Below are positions 47,119-54,449 of a stretch of 64,000 nt of DNA, in pieces. This stretch comes from Thiotrichaceae bacterium UBA7357 (GTDB lineage Bacteria; Pseudomonadota; Gammaproteobacteria; Eutrophobiales; Eutrophobiaceae): positions 226,233 to 290,232 of the forward strand of contig DKOR01000035.1 of assembly GCA_002470825.1 (NCBI GenBank), given 5' to 3'. The position numbers were made by a program, and so were the translations under genes. Below the pieces are notes generated by a model. That model was not told the DNA's origin, ran no database searches, and saw only the letters and a list, made by a program, of their open reading frames with translations. Each line of letters starts with the position of its first letter. The first letter of the stretch is position 1.

Positions 47119-47203
47119 AAATACAAAATACCATATCATTTAATTTATAGACAATTTATTCCACTTTACCCCTTTTAATTGATTGTCTTGTGATTTTGTA
47201 TTT
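47119..47203. repeat. Nested inverted repeat between convergent moeA and moaE
   Basis: Outer arms AAATACAAAAT (47119-47129) and ATTTTGTATTT (47193-47203) are perfect 11-bp complements. Inner arms AGACAAT (47149-47155) and ATTGTCT (47182-47188) are perfect 7-bp complements. Arms this AT-rich give only a weak RNA stem, but the nesting at a convergent gene end suggests a shared 3'-end structure. Confidence 0.5.
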
Positions 47204-47217
47204 GCAAAATTAGATAT

Positions 47218-47655
47218 CTAATATCCAGGAGTATTTTTTTCAACCCATATAGCACCTGCGCTTGTCTCTTCTTTTTTCCAGAACGGCGCTCCTGATTTCA
47301 ATTGTTCCATTATTGCGCGACAACTCTCAAACGCATCTTTGCGATGCGCAGACCAGGTTGCAACTAAAACTATATCTTCGCCTACATTGATTTTACCTAT
47401 TCGATGTAATATCAATACATCGAGTAGCATCCACTTATCAATTGATTCTTTGGCTATCGTTTCAAGATATTTTTCTGTCATCCCCGGATAATACTCTAGT
47501 GTCATATGCGTTACTTTTTTATCTTTATTAAAATTACGCATTGAACCGACAAAATTTGACGTCGCACCATACTCTCCAGCGATATTCAGACTATCAAGAT
47601 AATATTTAATTTCAGCATAAGCATTAAACGATTTTTTTCGAATCTCTATCATCAT
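47218..47655 (-). CDS. moaE: Molybdopterin synthase large subunit MoaE
   Basis: 145 residues. LEYYPGMTEKYLETIAKE, LILHRIGKINVGEDIVLVA and SAHRKDAFESCRAIMEQLK are conserved, and KSGAPFWKKE holds the catalytic lysines. With MoaD thiocarboxylate it converts cPMP to molybdopterin. The ATG is preceded by GGAGG seven bases away; that sequence is the Gly-Gly codons at the end of moaD, three bases upstream, so the two subunits are tightly coupled. Confidence 0.95.
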   Translation of the reverse strand: MMIEIRKKSFNAYAEIKYYLDSLNIAGEYGATSNFVGSMRNFNKDKKVTHMTLEYYPGMTEKYLETIAKESIDKWMLLDVLILHRIGKINVGEDIVLVATWSAHRKDAFESCRAIMEQLKSGAPFWKKEETSAGAIWVEKNTPGY

Positions 47656-47658
47656 AGA

Positions 47659-47895
47659 TTAACCTCCAGTAACTGATGGGAAAAAAGCCACCTCATCTCC
47701 CGCCTTCAGTTGATGTTCTGACTTCACATATTCCATATTGACTGCCATTTTGACATTATCGAACTTGACATTTTTTGTTTCAATGATTGATCGCCAGAGT
47801 GAACTAACAGAGGTGCCTTCTTGAACATTAATAGTAGAATTCGACTCACCTATTAGTTCGCGAATACCGGCAAAATATTTAACAGATACTTGCAT
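47659..47895 (-). CDS. moaD: Molybdopterin synthase sulfur carrier subunit MoaD
   Basis: 78 residues, a ubiquitin-like sulfur carrier. VSVKYFAGIRELIGESN opens the fold, NMEYVKSEHQLKAGDEVAFF is the later strand region, and the protein ends PSVTGG, the Gly-Gly tail that is adenylated and thiocarboxylated. First gene of the reverse moaD-moaE pair and divergent from moaC with a 63-bp gap that must hold both promoters. Confidence 0.93.
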   Translation of the reverse strand: MQVSVKYFAGIRELIGESNSTINVQEGTSVSSLWRSIIETKNVKFDNVKMAVNMEYVKSEHQLKAGDEVAFFPSVTGG

Positions 47896-47958
47896 ATGTT
47901 TGCTTAAAGTCTTTATTTGAGTAGTATTAAAAGATTATATCAAAGAGAACATGATGAT

Positions 47959-48438
47959 ATGCCAAAGTTAACACATTTTAACGATCATGGAGAAGCTCAC
48001 ATGGTTAATATCAAAGATAAATCCGCCACTCATCGCTTTGCGGTTGCTATTGGCGATATTTCCATGCAAGAAGAAACATTAGCATTAATCGAAGCAGGCG
48101 GTCATAGAAAAGGAGACGTATTTGGTATAGCAAGAATCGCGGGGATTATGGGGGCAAAAAAAACCGCCGATCTTATACCACTTTGTCACCCACTTTCGCT
48201 TACCCATATTGATATTGATTTCGCCATTGATGAAAAAAAAACATCAATCCGTTGTTATTCTCATGTTGAAACCGAGGGTAAAACAGGAGTAGAGATGGAG
48301 GCACTTACGGCTGTTCAAATTACGTTATTAACAATCTATGATATGTGCAAAGCGGTTGATAGGGGAATGACTATTTCTAACATTCAATTATCCGAAAAAT
48401 CCGGGGGGAAATCCGGTCATTGGAAACGACATACCTAG
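47959..48438 (+). CDS. moaC: Cyclic pyranopterin monophosphate synthase MoaC
   Basis: 159 residues from the ATG at 47959, which aligns with E. coli MoaC (161 residues, similar LTHxxxxGEAHMV start); a TTG 14 codons upstream is less likely. KGDVFGIARIAGIMGAKKT, DLIPLCHPLSLTHIDIDF and VEMEALTAVQITLLTIYDMCK are the active-site regions, the last with the catalytic Lys. MoaC turns 3',8-cyclo-H2GTP from MoaA into cPMP. Together with MoaA, MoaDE, MobAB, MoeA and the distant MoaB the pathway is essentially complete in this window. Confidence 0.95.
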   Translation: MPKLTHFNDHGEAHMVNIKDKSATHRFAVAIGDISMQEETLALIEAGGHRKGDVFGIARIAGIMGAKKTADLIPLCHPLSLTHIDIDFAIDEKKTSIRCYSHVETEGKTGVEMEALTAVQITLLTIYDMCKAVDRGMTISNIQLSEKSGGKSGHWKRHT

Positions 48439-48629
48439 CTATCTCTTGAGAATTTTAGAACTTGACAATCAATATATACTATTTGAATAATATAACACAC
48501 TGAATTTTATAAATTTTATCTAAAGCACGACAATAACCAATACCTTGAGTATACTTACGCGGAATTAATAGCTAGGAAACAACACCTAGTACTTTTGTTG
48601 TTAAAAATTATGAATGGAGTATTTTGAAG

Positions 48630-48914
48630 ATGACGTATAAAACCGATAGCAGTGCAAACAGAAGTCATGGGATTCTTAAATATCCCCGTACTGAAGTCGA
48701 ATTTATTAATATATTGGACCACTTCGTTGGCAGACACATAGAAAAAGCAGTTGCGCATTTTGGTGTCCCAGAGGATGAAGTAGACTTAACCGGTGGCGCA
48801 AAAGCTATAAGGTTTACCAAGTCTGCAACTTCGTTTAACAGCAACTGTACTTTTATGATCAATAACGTGGGAGCCATCACAGAATACAATTTTGAACGCG
48901 GTGAGATAGCATAA
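48630..48914 (+). CDS. Small hypothetical protein, 94 aa
   Basis: Start at ATG 48630 with GGAG about ten bases upstream; a TTG two codons earlier is less likely. The protein is soluble, with no signal or membrane segment. A helix (EVEFINILDHFVGRHIEKAV) is followed by VPEDEVDLTGGAKAIRFTK and a strand-rich end with one cysteine (NSNCTFMINNVGAITEYNF). I do not recognise a family. It sits between moaC and the pterin operon, convergent with the latter, which may be coincidence. Confidence 0.6.
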   Translation: MTYKTDSSANRSHGILKYPRTEVEFINILDHFVGRHIEKAVAHFGVPEDEVDLTGGAKAIRFTKSATSFNSNCTFMINNVGAITEYNFERGEIA

Positions 48915-48961
48915 ATAAAACTCGCTATAAAGACTGCGATTGGTGCCTTATTTACCGAGCA

Positions 48962-49351
48962 TCAATCGTATCTGATGTACTTGAATCTTGGATCTTGAGG
49001 TGTTCCTTCAAGAGAACTACCATCCTTTTTATTGGGCTGCCATTGAATAACTTCTTCAATTTTCAGTGCTAATTCGAAGTCTTTATCGGTAATTCCTTTT
49101 GCTGCATGATTCATCAGCTTTACCGTAACAAAAGCATAAGAAACTGTTAAATCAGGATGGTGCCAACCAGCTTCTGCTAAATGGCCAATCGTGTTCACTA
49201 CCATTAGAGTAGCCTTCCACCCACTTGTTTTATATTTTCGCCGTATCCAACCACCTTCGAAATGCCACTCTTGCAGCTCGTCTTTCAACCGTGCCTCTAT
49301 CTCTGTTTCAGAATACGTTTCGTCTTTCCCTTCTTTACGCCATTGTGTCAT
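48962..49351 (-). CDS. Pterin-4a-carbinolamine dehydratase family protein (PCD/DCoH)
   Basis: 129 residues. EAGWHHPDLTVSYAFVTVKL contains the active-site HHPD (H64-H65-P66-D67) of the family; WHFEGGWIRRKY lies upstream and TDKDFELALKIEEV downstream. A C-terminal extension of about 25 residues (ending PQDPRFKYIRYD) is longer than in phenylalanine-hydroxylase partners. No phenylalanine hydroxylase is nearby; the gene ends a four-gene operon for C1-carrier cofactors and its start overlaps mfnB by 17 bp. A role in methanopterin-type pterin metabolism is more likely than aromatic hydroxylation (inference). GAGG precedes the ATG. Confidence 0.88.
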   Translation of the reverse strand: MTQWRKEGKDETYSETEIEARLKDELQEWHFEGGWIRRKYKTSGWKATLMVVNTIGHLAEAGWHHPDLTVSYAFVTVKLMNHAAKGITDKDFELALKIEEVIQWQPNKKDGSSLEGTPQDPRFKYIRYD

Positions 49352-50078
49352 TGTTTAATGCCTCACATTTATATTGCACATTACCACGATTGGTGACCTT
49401 TTGTTGTGTAACTGCTTTTCTTATCTGAGTAATCTTTTTAGCCTCTATTGATTTAACTCTGTCATTTTCAGCACAGAGTGCACCACGAAAACCTAAATAG
49501 TCAGGCTCAATATCTAACAATAAAGATATGTCTTCGTACCGCAAAGAACCTGCAAGTCCTGTTATTAAACCATGTTTTTTTGCAGATCGAACAAAGTCAC
49601 CTAATTCCTCATACTTTATTAAGGAAAGTAAATTCTCACCTATTTTATTCTTCGTATCTAACATCAAACCACTAATTTCACTTTTTAGTAAATAATCCTG
49701 TAACGATAAGGTCGTGTAGTTTTCTGCAAATATTACAAGTATGATTTTTATATCTTTTTTGGCTGCTTGATTTAAAACTTCAATAAAAGACTCATTTGCA
49801 TAATCATCAAATAAACCAACCTTGACATAATCAACTCCTGTATTCGCCATGTTGACTATAAGTTTGCTCAATGAGGGATCACTCGACTCAATATCGCCCA
49901 CAGTGGCACTAGTAATGATTTTCCCAGATATAGACTTAACAACAGTTGCAACAACATGAGTTTGAAGTGCGCCTAAGGCGCCCTGTTCCGGATTTTTTAA
50001 ATCTATAATGTCAACACCTGCTTTGAGGACAATCTGCGCTTCTTCCACAGAAGTCACACTTGCAAGCATACCCGTCAT
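49335..50078 (-). CDS. mfnB: (5-formylfuran-3-yl)methyl phosphate synthase-like protein (MfnB, DUF556)
   Basis: 247 residues of the DUF556/MfnB TIM-barrel family: MLASVTSVEEAQIVLKAGVD, then IIDLKNPEQGALGAL with a catalytic-type Lys, VDYVKVGLFDDY, and LAGSLRYEDISLLLDIEPDYLGFRGALC in two successive conserved strands. The enzyme joins two glyceraldehyde-3-phosphates into the furan precursor of methanofuran. Bacteria that keep it use methanofuran- and H4MPT-linked formaldehyde oxidation. The C-terminus has about 20 residues beyond the barrel that overlap the PCD start. AGGAAAAG precedes the ATG, which overlaps the DUF447 stop by 4 bp. Confidence 0.87.
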   Translation of the reverse strand: MTGMLASVTSVEEAQIVLKAGVDIIDLKNPEQGALGALQTHVVATVVKSISGKIITSATVGDIESSDPSLSKLIVNMANTGVDYVKVGLFDDYANESFIEVLNQAAKKDIKIILVIFAENYTTLSLQDYLLKSEISGLMLDTKNKIGENLLSLIKYEELGDFVRSAKKHGLITGLAGSLRYEDISLLLDIEPDYLGFRGALCAENDRVKSIEAKKITQIRKAVTQQKVTNRGNVQYKCEALNNDTMA

Positions 50079-50650
50079 ACCGTCTTTTCCTGAGTCGATA
50101 CTTGTCTATATTGTTTAATGCTTTCCATTAGCCATCCCCATGCGACTTTCTCATTTTCACCAGCTGTTTTATCGATAGCGATTTTCAAGTACTCTACTTC
50201 CTGCTCTATCTTTTCTTTCGTTAACATACGTAAGCGACTAACTAATATTGCCGCTTCCAGTACTGCATATTGTGCACGGCTAAAACCTTGAAATGGCTTA
50301 TGATTAATTTCAATTATTTGCTTAAAATAAAACTGCGGTCTTAATTCATCATCTTCAAATCTTTCTAAACACAGCTCTAAATGACTTAACGCCATCTCTA
50401 AACGTTTATCTTTTATCTTTTCAGTAGGTGCTAATGACCAATCTTTGTGACCCGTCAAACAACCCGCGAAAACACGAACATCATCAACTCGATTAATTAC
50501 AGCTGATTTATTACGCTGTATATTTTCTAATGTTGCTGAAGGTTTAAATGGTGAGATAATAATCAGCCCAGACTCTTTTCTAATACCCATCGGCGCTATA
50601 TGGGTAGAACCATCTTTATTAGTAGTTGTAACTATAACTTCTTGAATCAT
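50075..50650 (-). CDS. DUF447-family protein (flavin-reductase-like split barrel), C1-cofactor cluster
   Basis: 191 residues. IQEVIVTTTNKDGSTHIAPMG opens the split-barrel fold, VINRVDDVRVFAGCLTG is the next conserved stretch, and LEAAILVSRLRMLTKEKIE is a conserved C-terminal helix. DUF447 proteins occur in archaea and in methylotrophic bacteria together with H4MPT/methanofuran genes; their reaction is not established to my knowledge. It overlaps both neighbours by 4 bp, with AAAGGA before the ATG. Confidence 0.8.
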   Translation of the reverse strand: MIQEVIVTTTNKDGSTHIAPMGIRKESGLIIISPFKPSATLENIQRNKSAVINRVDDVRVFAGCLTGHKDWSLAPTEKIKDKRLEMALSHLELCLERFEDDELRPQFYFKQIIEINHKPFQGFSRAQYAVLEAAILVSRLRMLTKEKIEQEVEYLKIAIDKTAGENEKVAWGWLMESIKQYRQVSTQEKTV

Positions 50651-52125
50651 TTTTTTCCTTTCTTTTTTTTACGACTCGCTTTTAATGTATTGCCTTCTCT
50701 TTTATATTCTGTAGTCTCTTTACGTAACTCTTTCATTGAATGAGCAGCACGAGAGTCATCATCCTTTTGTTGTTCTGTTTTTGTATCAACTGAAGCGCCC
50801 CAATCAAGTTCTTCATCCTGCATATAATTTTTACCCAATTGCCAGGCAACTTGTGCCTTGCCTAACTCTACACCCATATAAAATGAATGTGGTGCATCAT
50901 CCTCTAATAAATCTAATTTTGAAAACAACTCAAAAGGATTTGCATCTGTATTAATACCATCACGATTATATACATGTATGCCTTCAGTACTCACCTGAAT
51001 TCGATAACTAGGATCTTTCACCTCTTGGGAAATTTCATTAATTTCCTCTGCGCTATAAGGAAAGGGCTTACGCGCATGCATACCTAGTAAAGAACTATCC
51101 AATCCTTTGGGCAAACTACTATCTCTTCTTGCAGCGTACATCATGCGACGAGCTTTATCTGCTTCCCGTATAGCAGAACGACAATGAGGACTGACCTCCG
51201 TTGCTAATACAGCATCCAGTTGCATTTCAGATATTAACCCAAACAGCATCGCATTAATCCCGGTCGTATCAGCTTCAGTCAATTCTGTCAGATTACCAAC
51301 ACCCATCATGATTTTAATGTCAGGACAATTTTGTCGTAACTCATGATAACGGATGATAGATTTGGTAAATCCAAAATGAATGGGATCTAATATTACATCC
51401 GCATAAAAAAGTAGGTCTTTCTTGGAAAAATTTTCAATAGCACGATATAAAGAAGACATATCGCCATGTGTTTCTGGTATTAATATCGGTACTGAGGCAA
51501 CCTCTTCAGCTATCCAAAGCATACTTTCTTTTAAACTTAATAAATAGTCTGCCCCCGCCCTACCACCGCGTAGCAAGTCATTCTCTTCTAGCGAATCAAT
51601 ACTCACCTTGAAGCCTCTATCATGTAATGCTTGTATCGTGTCTTCCAAATGAGGAAATGGTGTATCCGGCAAACAGCCTATATCTATGACGTTTGCACCA
51701 TCTCGACGATATTTTTCTGCCCGTTCAAGGATTTTTTCAATTTTTACCATCGGCGCATCTACAATCTCAGCAAATATCTCAACATCATATTGACTAAGGT
51801 CAATTGGCTTACCCTTTCGTCCAAAAAAGACAGGCAGATCTTTTAAATCAATTGGACCACGCACACACTCTATACCCAATTCCTCTGAAGTGACTGTCAA
51901 ATCACCACGGCATAGGCCCGGAACAATAATACGATTTACGCCTTTTAATTCGGCCAGACGTCGACTAAGCATTTGTGCCGTCATCAACGCAGCGACGCTA
52001 ACGCCTATATCCCTAATCTCATAGGTGAATTCATTAGGTGCCATTTCTTCAAGAATTCGTTGCAGACGCTTTTGTGCAAGTTTACCAGTGAGAAAGAGGA
52101 TATGTTCTAGATTAGATTCGTGCAT
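50647..52125 (-). CDS. Dihydropteroate-synthase-related protein (DUF6513 + DHPS-like barrel)
   Basis: 492 residues. An N-terminal domain of about 130 residues (ILFLTGKLAQKRLQRILEEM, YEIRDIGVSVAALMTAQML) precedes a DHPS-like barrel with GANVIDIGCLPDTPF, VSIDSLEENDLLRGGRAG, PILIPETHGDMSSLY and VILDPIHFGFTKSIIRYHEL. A lysine-rich tail (KASRKKKKGKK) closes the protein. This long form is found in methanogens and in methylotrophs with H4MPT, where it is thought to act in methanopterin assembly rather than folate synthesis. A separate true folP lies at 55.6 kb. First gene of the operon with DUF447, mfnB and PCD. Confidence 0.87.
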   Translation of the reverse strand: MHESNLEHILFLTGKLAQKRLQRILEEMAPNEFTYEIRDIGVSVAALMTAQMLSRRLAELKGVNRIIVPGLCRGDLTVTSEELGIECVRGPIDLKDLPVFFGRKGKPIDLSQYDVEIFAEIVDAPMVKIEKILERAEKYRRDGANVIDIGCLPDTPFPHLEDTIQALHDRGFKVSIDSLEENDLLRGGRAGADYLLSLKESMLWIAEEVASVPILIPETHGDMSSLYRAIENFSKKDLLFYADVILDPIHFGFTKSIIRYHELRQNCPDIKIMMGVGNLTELTEADTTGINAMLFGLISEMQLDAVLATEVSPHCRSAIREADKARRMMYAARRDSSLPKGLDSSLLGMHARKPFPYSAEEINEISQEVKDPSYRIQVSTEGIHVYNRDGINTDANPFELFSKLDLLEDDAPHSFYMGVELGKAQVAWQLGKNYMQDEELDWGASVDTKTEQQKDDDSRAAHSMKELRKETTEYKREGNTLKASRKKKKGKK

Positions 52126-52505
52126 TAAGATTCATTATAAGCAGCTGCGGTCTGATTTGAGAGTACTATTTTAATTTAAAATGTGGTTAATATGAACCAT
52201 ATAAAACGAATAAGAGCATCCATCTATCTATAGATAAAATTTCAACTTTGTACTATTAACTTTAGATATTGTACTTATAACACTGTTTTTATTGACTTTA
52301 TTTACATTTTTTAATTCTTTTTATAAGCTGGCATGAATATAGCTCTGATTTAATTAATTAAACTTTTTCTTCTTCAGGAGAGCTAAAAATGGATTGGCCA
52401 ATACTTTAATATATCAATATCCTTTTCGGCTTCAATGTGCGCGCTTATTAAGCAACGCGTTTATCATTCCGACGCAACATATTACTATAAAAATTACTTA
52501 AAATT
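52126..52505. other. 380-bp region between divergent C1-cofactor and pqq operons
   Basis: AT-rich. It holds a 12-bp palindrome (TATCTATAGATA, 52225-52236), a TTGACT hexamer (52292-52297) without a good -10 at normal spacing, and the pqqA relic (52389-52451) with its strong CAGGAG ribosome-binding sequence. Promoters for both operons should be here. Confidence 0.5.
52389..52451 (+). pseudogene. pqqA: Relic of pqqA, PQQ precursor peptide
   Basis: Directly upstream of pqqB, CAGGAG lies seven bases before an ATG whose frame reads MDWPIL, TAA stop, YINILFGFNVRAY, TAA. Against the PqqA pattern M-x-W-x-x-P-x-Y-x-(D/E)-(L/M)-R-F-G-F-E-V-T-x-Y it aligns without gaps: M1, W3, Y8, F13-G14-F15 and Y20 match. 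The stop is at codon 7 (52407-52409). The Glu that PqqE links to Tyr is Asn (AAT, 52434-52436). Because that Glu and Tyr become the PQQ skeleton, the peptide could not serve as precursor even if the stop were read through. An active pqqA must be elsewhere, or the pathway is dead. Confidence 0.75.
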
Positions 52506-53420
52506 ATGCATATACATTTATTAGGCACTGGGGCTGGTGGCGGTTTCCCTCAGTGGAATTGCAACTGCGATAACTGCAAACGATTACGATTAGGCACCAT
52601 AAAAAGTTCCTCGCGAACACAATCTTCTATCACTATAAGTGGAAATGATGTCGATTGGGTATTATTCAATGCTTCTCCCGATATACGTGCACAAATTGAA
52701 TCTTTTCCACCGTTACAGCCAGCACGAAAAGTTCGTGATACTGGTATTTGTTCGATTATTCTTTGTGATGGTCAAATAGACCATGCTACTGGCTTAATCA
52801 TCCTACGCGAACACGACAAACCTTGGGATGTTTACTGTACAGAAAGTGTTTATGAAGATATGACGACAGGTTATCCGATCTTTAATATTCTGGGACATTT
52901 TCGTGGTGTCAATTGGCATGAAGTAAGCACAAAACAAACATCGTTTACTATTCCCAAGGCTGATAACCTTGTATTTACTGCGGTGCCATTAAAGAGTGAA
53001 GCACCACCCTATTCACCGCACAGACATAATACAGTTCCTGGAGATAACGTCGGTTATAAAGTCGAAGATACTTCAACAGGAAAGAATCTCTTTTATGCTC
53101 CCGGTCTAGGTGTCATTGAAGACCACGTTTATGAATACATGGCAAAGGCTGATGTTATATTAGTTGATGGTACTGTTTGGACTAACGATGAAATGTCACG
53201 ACATGGTATCAGCGATAAACTAGCAAGTGAAATGGGGCATTTAGACCAATCCAGCAAAGGTGGCATTAAAGATACGCTAAATAGCCTCGAAAAGCCTCGT
53301 AAAATATTAATTCATATCAACAACACAAATCCGATACTTGATGAAGATTCAGCTGAACGCAAACAGCTGAACGATCTTGGCATCGAAGTATCCTATGATG
53401 GTATGGATATTCATTTATAA
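52506..53420 (+). CDS. pqqB: PQQ biosynthesis protein PqqB
   Basis: 304 residues of the metallo-beta-lactamase fold. LLGTGAGGGFPQWNCNCDNC is the conserved opening with its zinc-binding cysteines, and ILCDGQIDHATGLIILRE carries the altered HxHxDH-like motif. HRHNTVPGDNVGYKVED and APGLGVIEDHVYEYM follow, and MGHLDQSSKGG is near the C-terminus. PqqB hydroxylates the cross-linked Glu-Tyr intermediate. First intact gene of a compact operon pqqBCDE. Confidence 0.96.
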   Translation: MHIHLLGTGAGGGFPQWNCNCDNCKRLRLGTIKSSSRTQSSITISGNDVDWVLFNASPDIRAQIESFPPLQPARKVRDTGICSIILCDGQIDHATGLIILREHDKPWDVYCTESVYEDMTTGYPIFNILGHFRGVNWHEVSTKQTSFTIPKADNLVFTAVPLKSEAPPYSPHRHNTVPGDNVGYKVEDTSTGKNLFYAPGLGVIEDHVYEYMAKADVILVDGTVWTNDEMSRHGISDKLASEMGHLDQSSKGGIKDTLNSLEKPRKILIHINNTNPILDEDSAERKQLNDLGIEVSYDGMDIHL

Positions 53421-53440
53421 TATGAGCTGGGGAATTATTA

Positions 53441-54163
53441 ATGTCTAAAACAAAAACACCATGGACACGCGAAGAATTTGAAGCAAAACTGCGTGGAAAA
53501 GAAAAGTATTATCATATAAATCATGAATTTCATCATTTAATGAATGAAGGTGGCCTTGATAAAGAATCCGTTCAGGGTTGGGTTGCTAATCGTTTCTATT
53601 ACCAAACAACTATTCCTATTAAAGATTCTGCCATAATGGCTAATTGTCCTGATCGTGATGTCCGTCGACAATGGGTTCAGAGAATTATCGATCATGACGG
53701 TCTTGAAAGCGAAGAAGGTGGTATTGAAGCCTGGTTACAACTGTCTGAAGCGGTCGGCTTAAGTCGTCAAGAAACAACATCTTTTGAGCATGTTCTGCCC
53801 GGCGTTCGATTTGCAATTGATGCCTATTTAAATTTTGCTCGGCGCGCTACTTGGCAAGAGGCCGCTTGTTCTTCATTGACAGAATTATTCGCACCAAAAA
53901 TTCACCAAAAGCGATTGGATAACTGGCCAGAGATATATCCATGGATTGATCAAAAGGGTTATATCTATTTTCGAAAGCGTCTAACTGAAGCACGCCGTGA
54001 TGTTGAACATGGCTTGCAAATAACTCTAGATTATTTTAAAACACGCGAGGATCAAGAACGTGCTTTAAATTTATTACAATTCAAACTAGATATCCTCTGG
54101 ACAATGCTCGACTGCATGTGGATGGCCTACATAGAAAAAAAACGACCTTTTCATAATTGCTAA
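53441..54163 (+). CDS. pqqC: Pyrroloquinoline-quinone synthase PqqC
   Basis: 240 residues, a cofactor-free oxidase that does the last ring closure and eight-electron oxidation to PQQ. KYYHINHEFHHLMNEGGL, then VANRFYYQTTIPIKDSAIMA, RIIDHDG and RATWQEAACSSLTELFAP correspond to the helical core and active site. Length and motifs are normal for PqqC. GGGGAA precedes the ATG; pqqB ends 20 bp upstream. Confidence 0.96.
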   Translation: MSKTKTPWTREEFEAKLRGKEKYYHINHEFHHLMNEGGLDKESVQGWVANRFYYQTTIPIKDSAIMANCPDRDVRRQWVQRIIDHDGLESEEGGIEAWLQLSEAVGLSRQETTSFEHVLPGVRFAIDAYLNFARRATWQEAACSSLTELFAPKIHQKRLDNWPEIYPWIDQKGYIYFRKRLTEARRDVEHGLQITLDYFKTREDQERALNLLQFKLDILWTMLDCMWMAYIEKKRPFHNC

Positions 54164-54173
54164 AATTACTCAT

Positions 54174-54449
54174 ATGAGCATAACTAAGTCAGACAAACCA
54201 GAAATAGCACCTACCTTTCGTTTTCAATGGGAAGAAGTACAGGAATGTTACGTTGTCCTTTACCCTGAAGGTATGGTTAAACTAAGTAAAAGTGCGGGCG
54301 AGATTATGAAACGTATTAATGGAGAAGATTCTATTGATAAAATAATCAAAGATTTAGAAACTGCATTTTCAGAAAATAACTTGGAAAATGATGTTATAAA
54401 ATTCTTGGAGGTTGCTTATGATACCGGCTGGATTAGAAACAAAAAATGA
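54174..54449 (+). CDS. pqqD: PQQ biosynthesis peptide chaperone PqqD
   Basis: 91 residues with the winged-helix PqqD pattern: FRFQWEEVQECYVVLYPEGM, KLSKSAGEIMKRINGEDSID, VIKFLEVAYDTGWI. PqqD holds the PqqA peptide and presents it to PqqE. It ends inside pqqE (32-bp overlap), so the two are co-translated. It follows pqqC by 10 bp; its own ribosome-binding site is weak. Confidence 0.93.
   Translation: MSITKSDKPEIAPTFRFQWEEVQECYVVLYPEGMVKLSKSAGEIMKRINGEDSIDKIIKDLETAFSENNLENDVIKFLEVAYDTGWIRNKK

Noticed and set aside
52292..52297. TTGACT as a -35 box for the pqq operon
   Set aside because: No acceptable -10 hexamer at 16-18 bp; TATAAG lies about 24 bp away. In such AT-rich sequence a lone hexamer is weak evidence.
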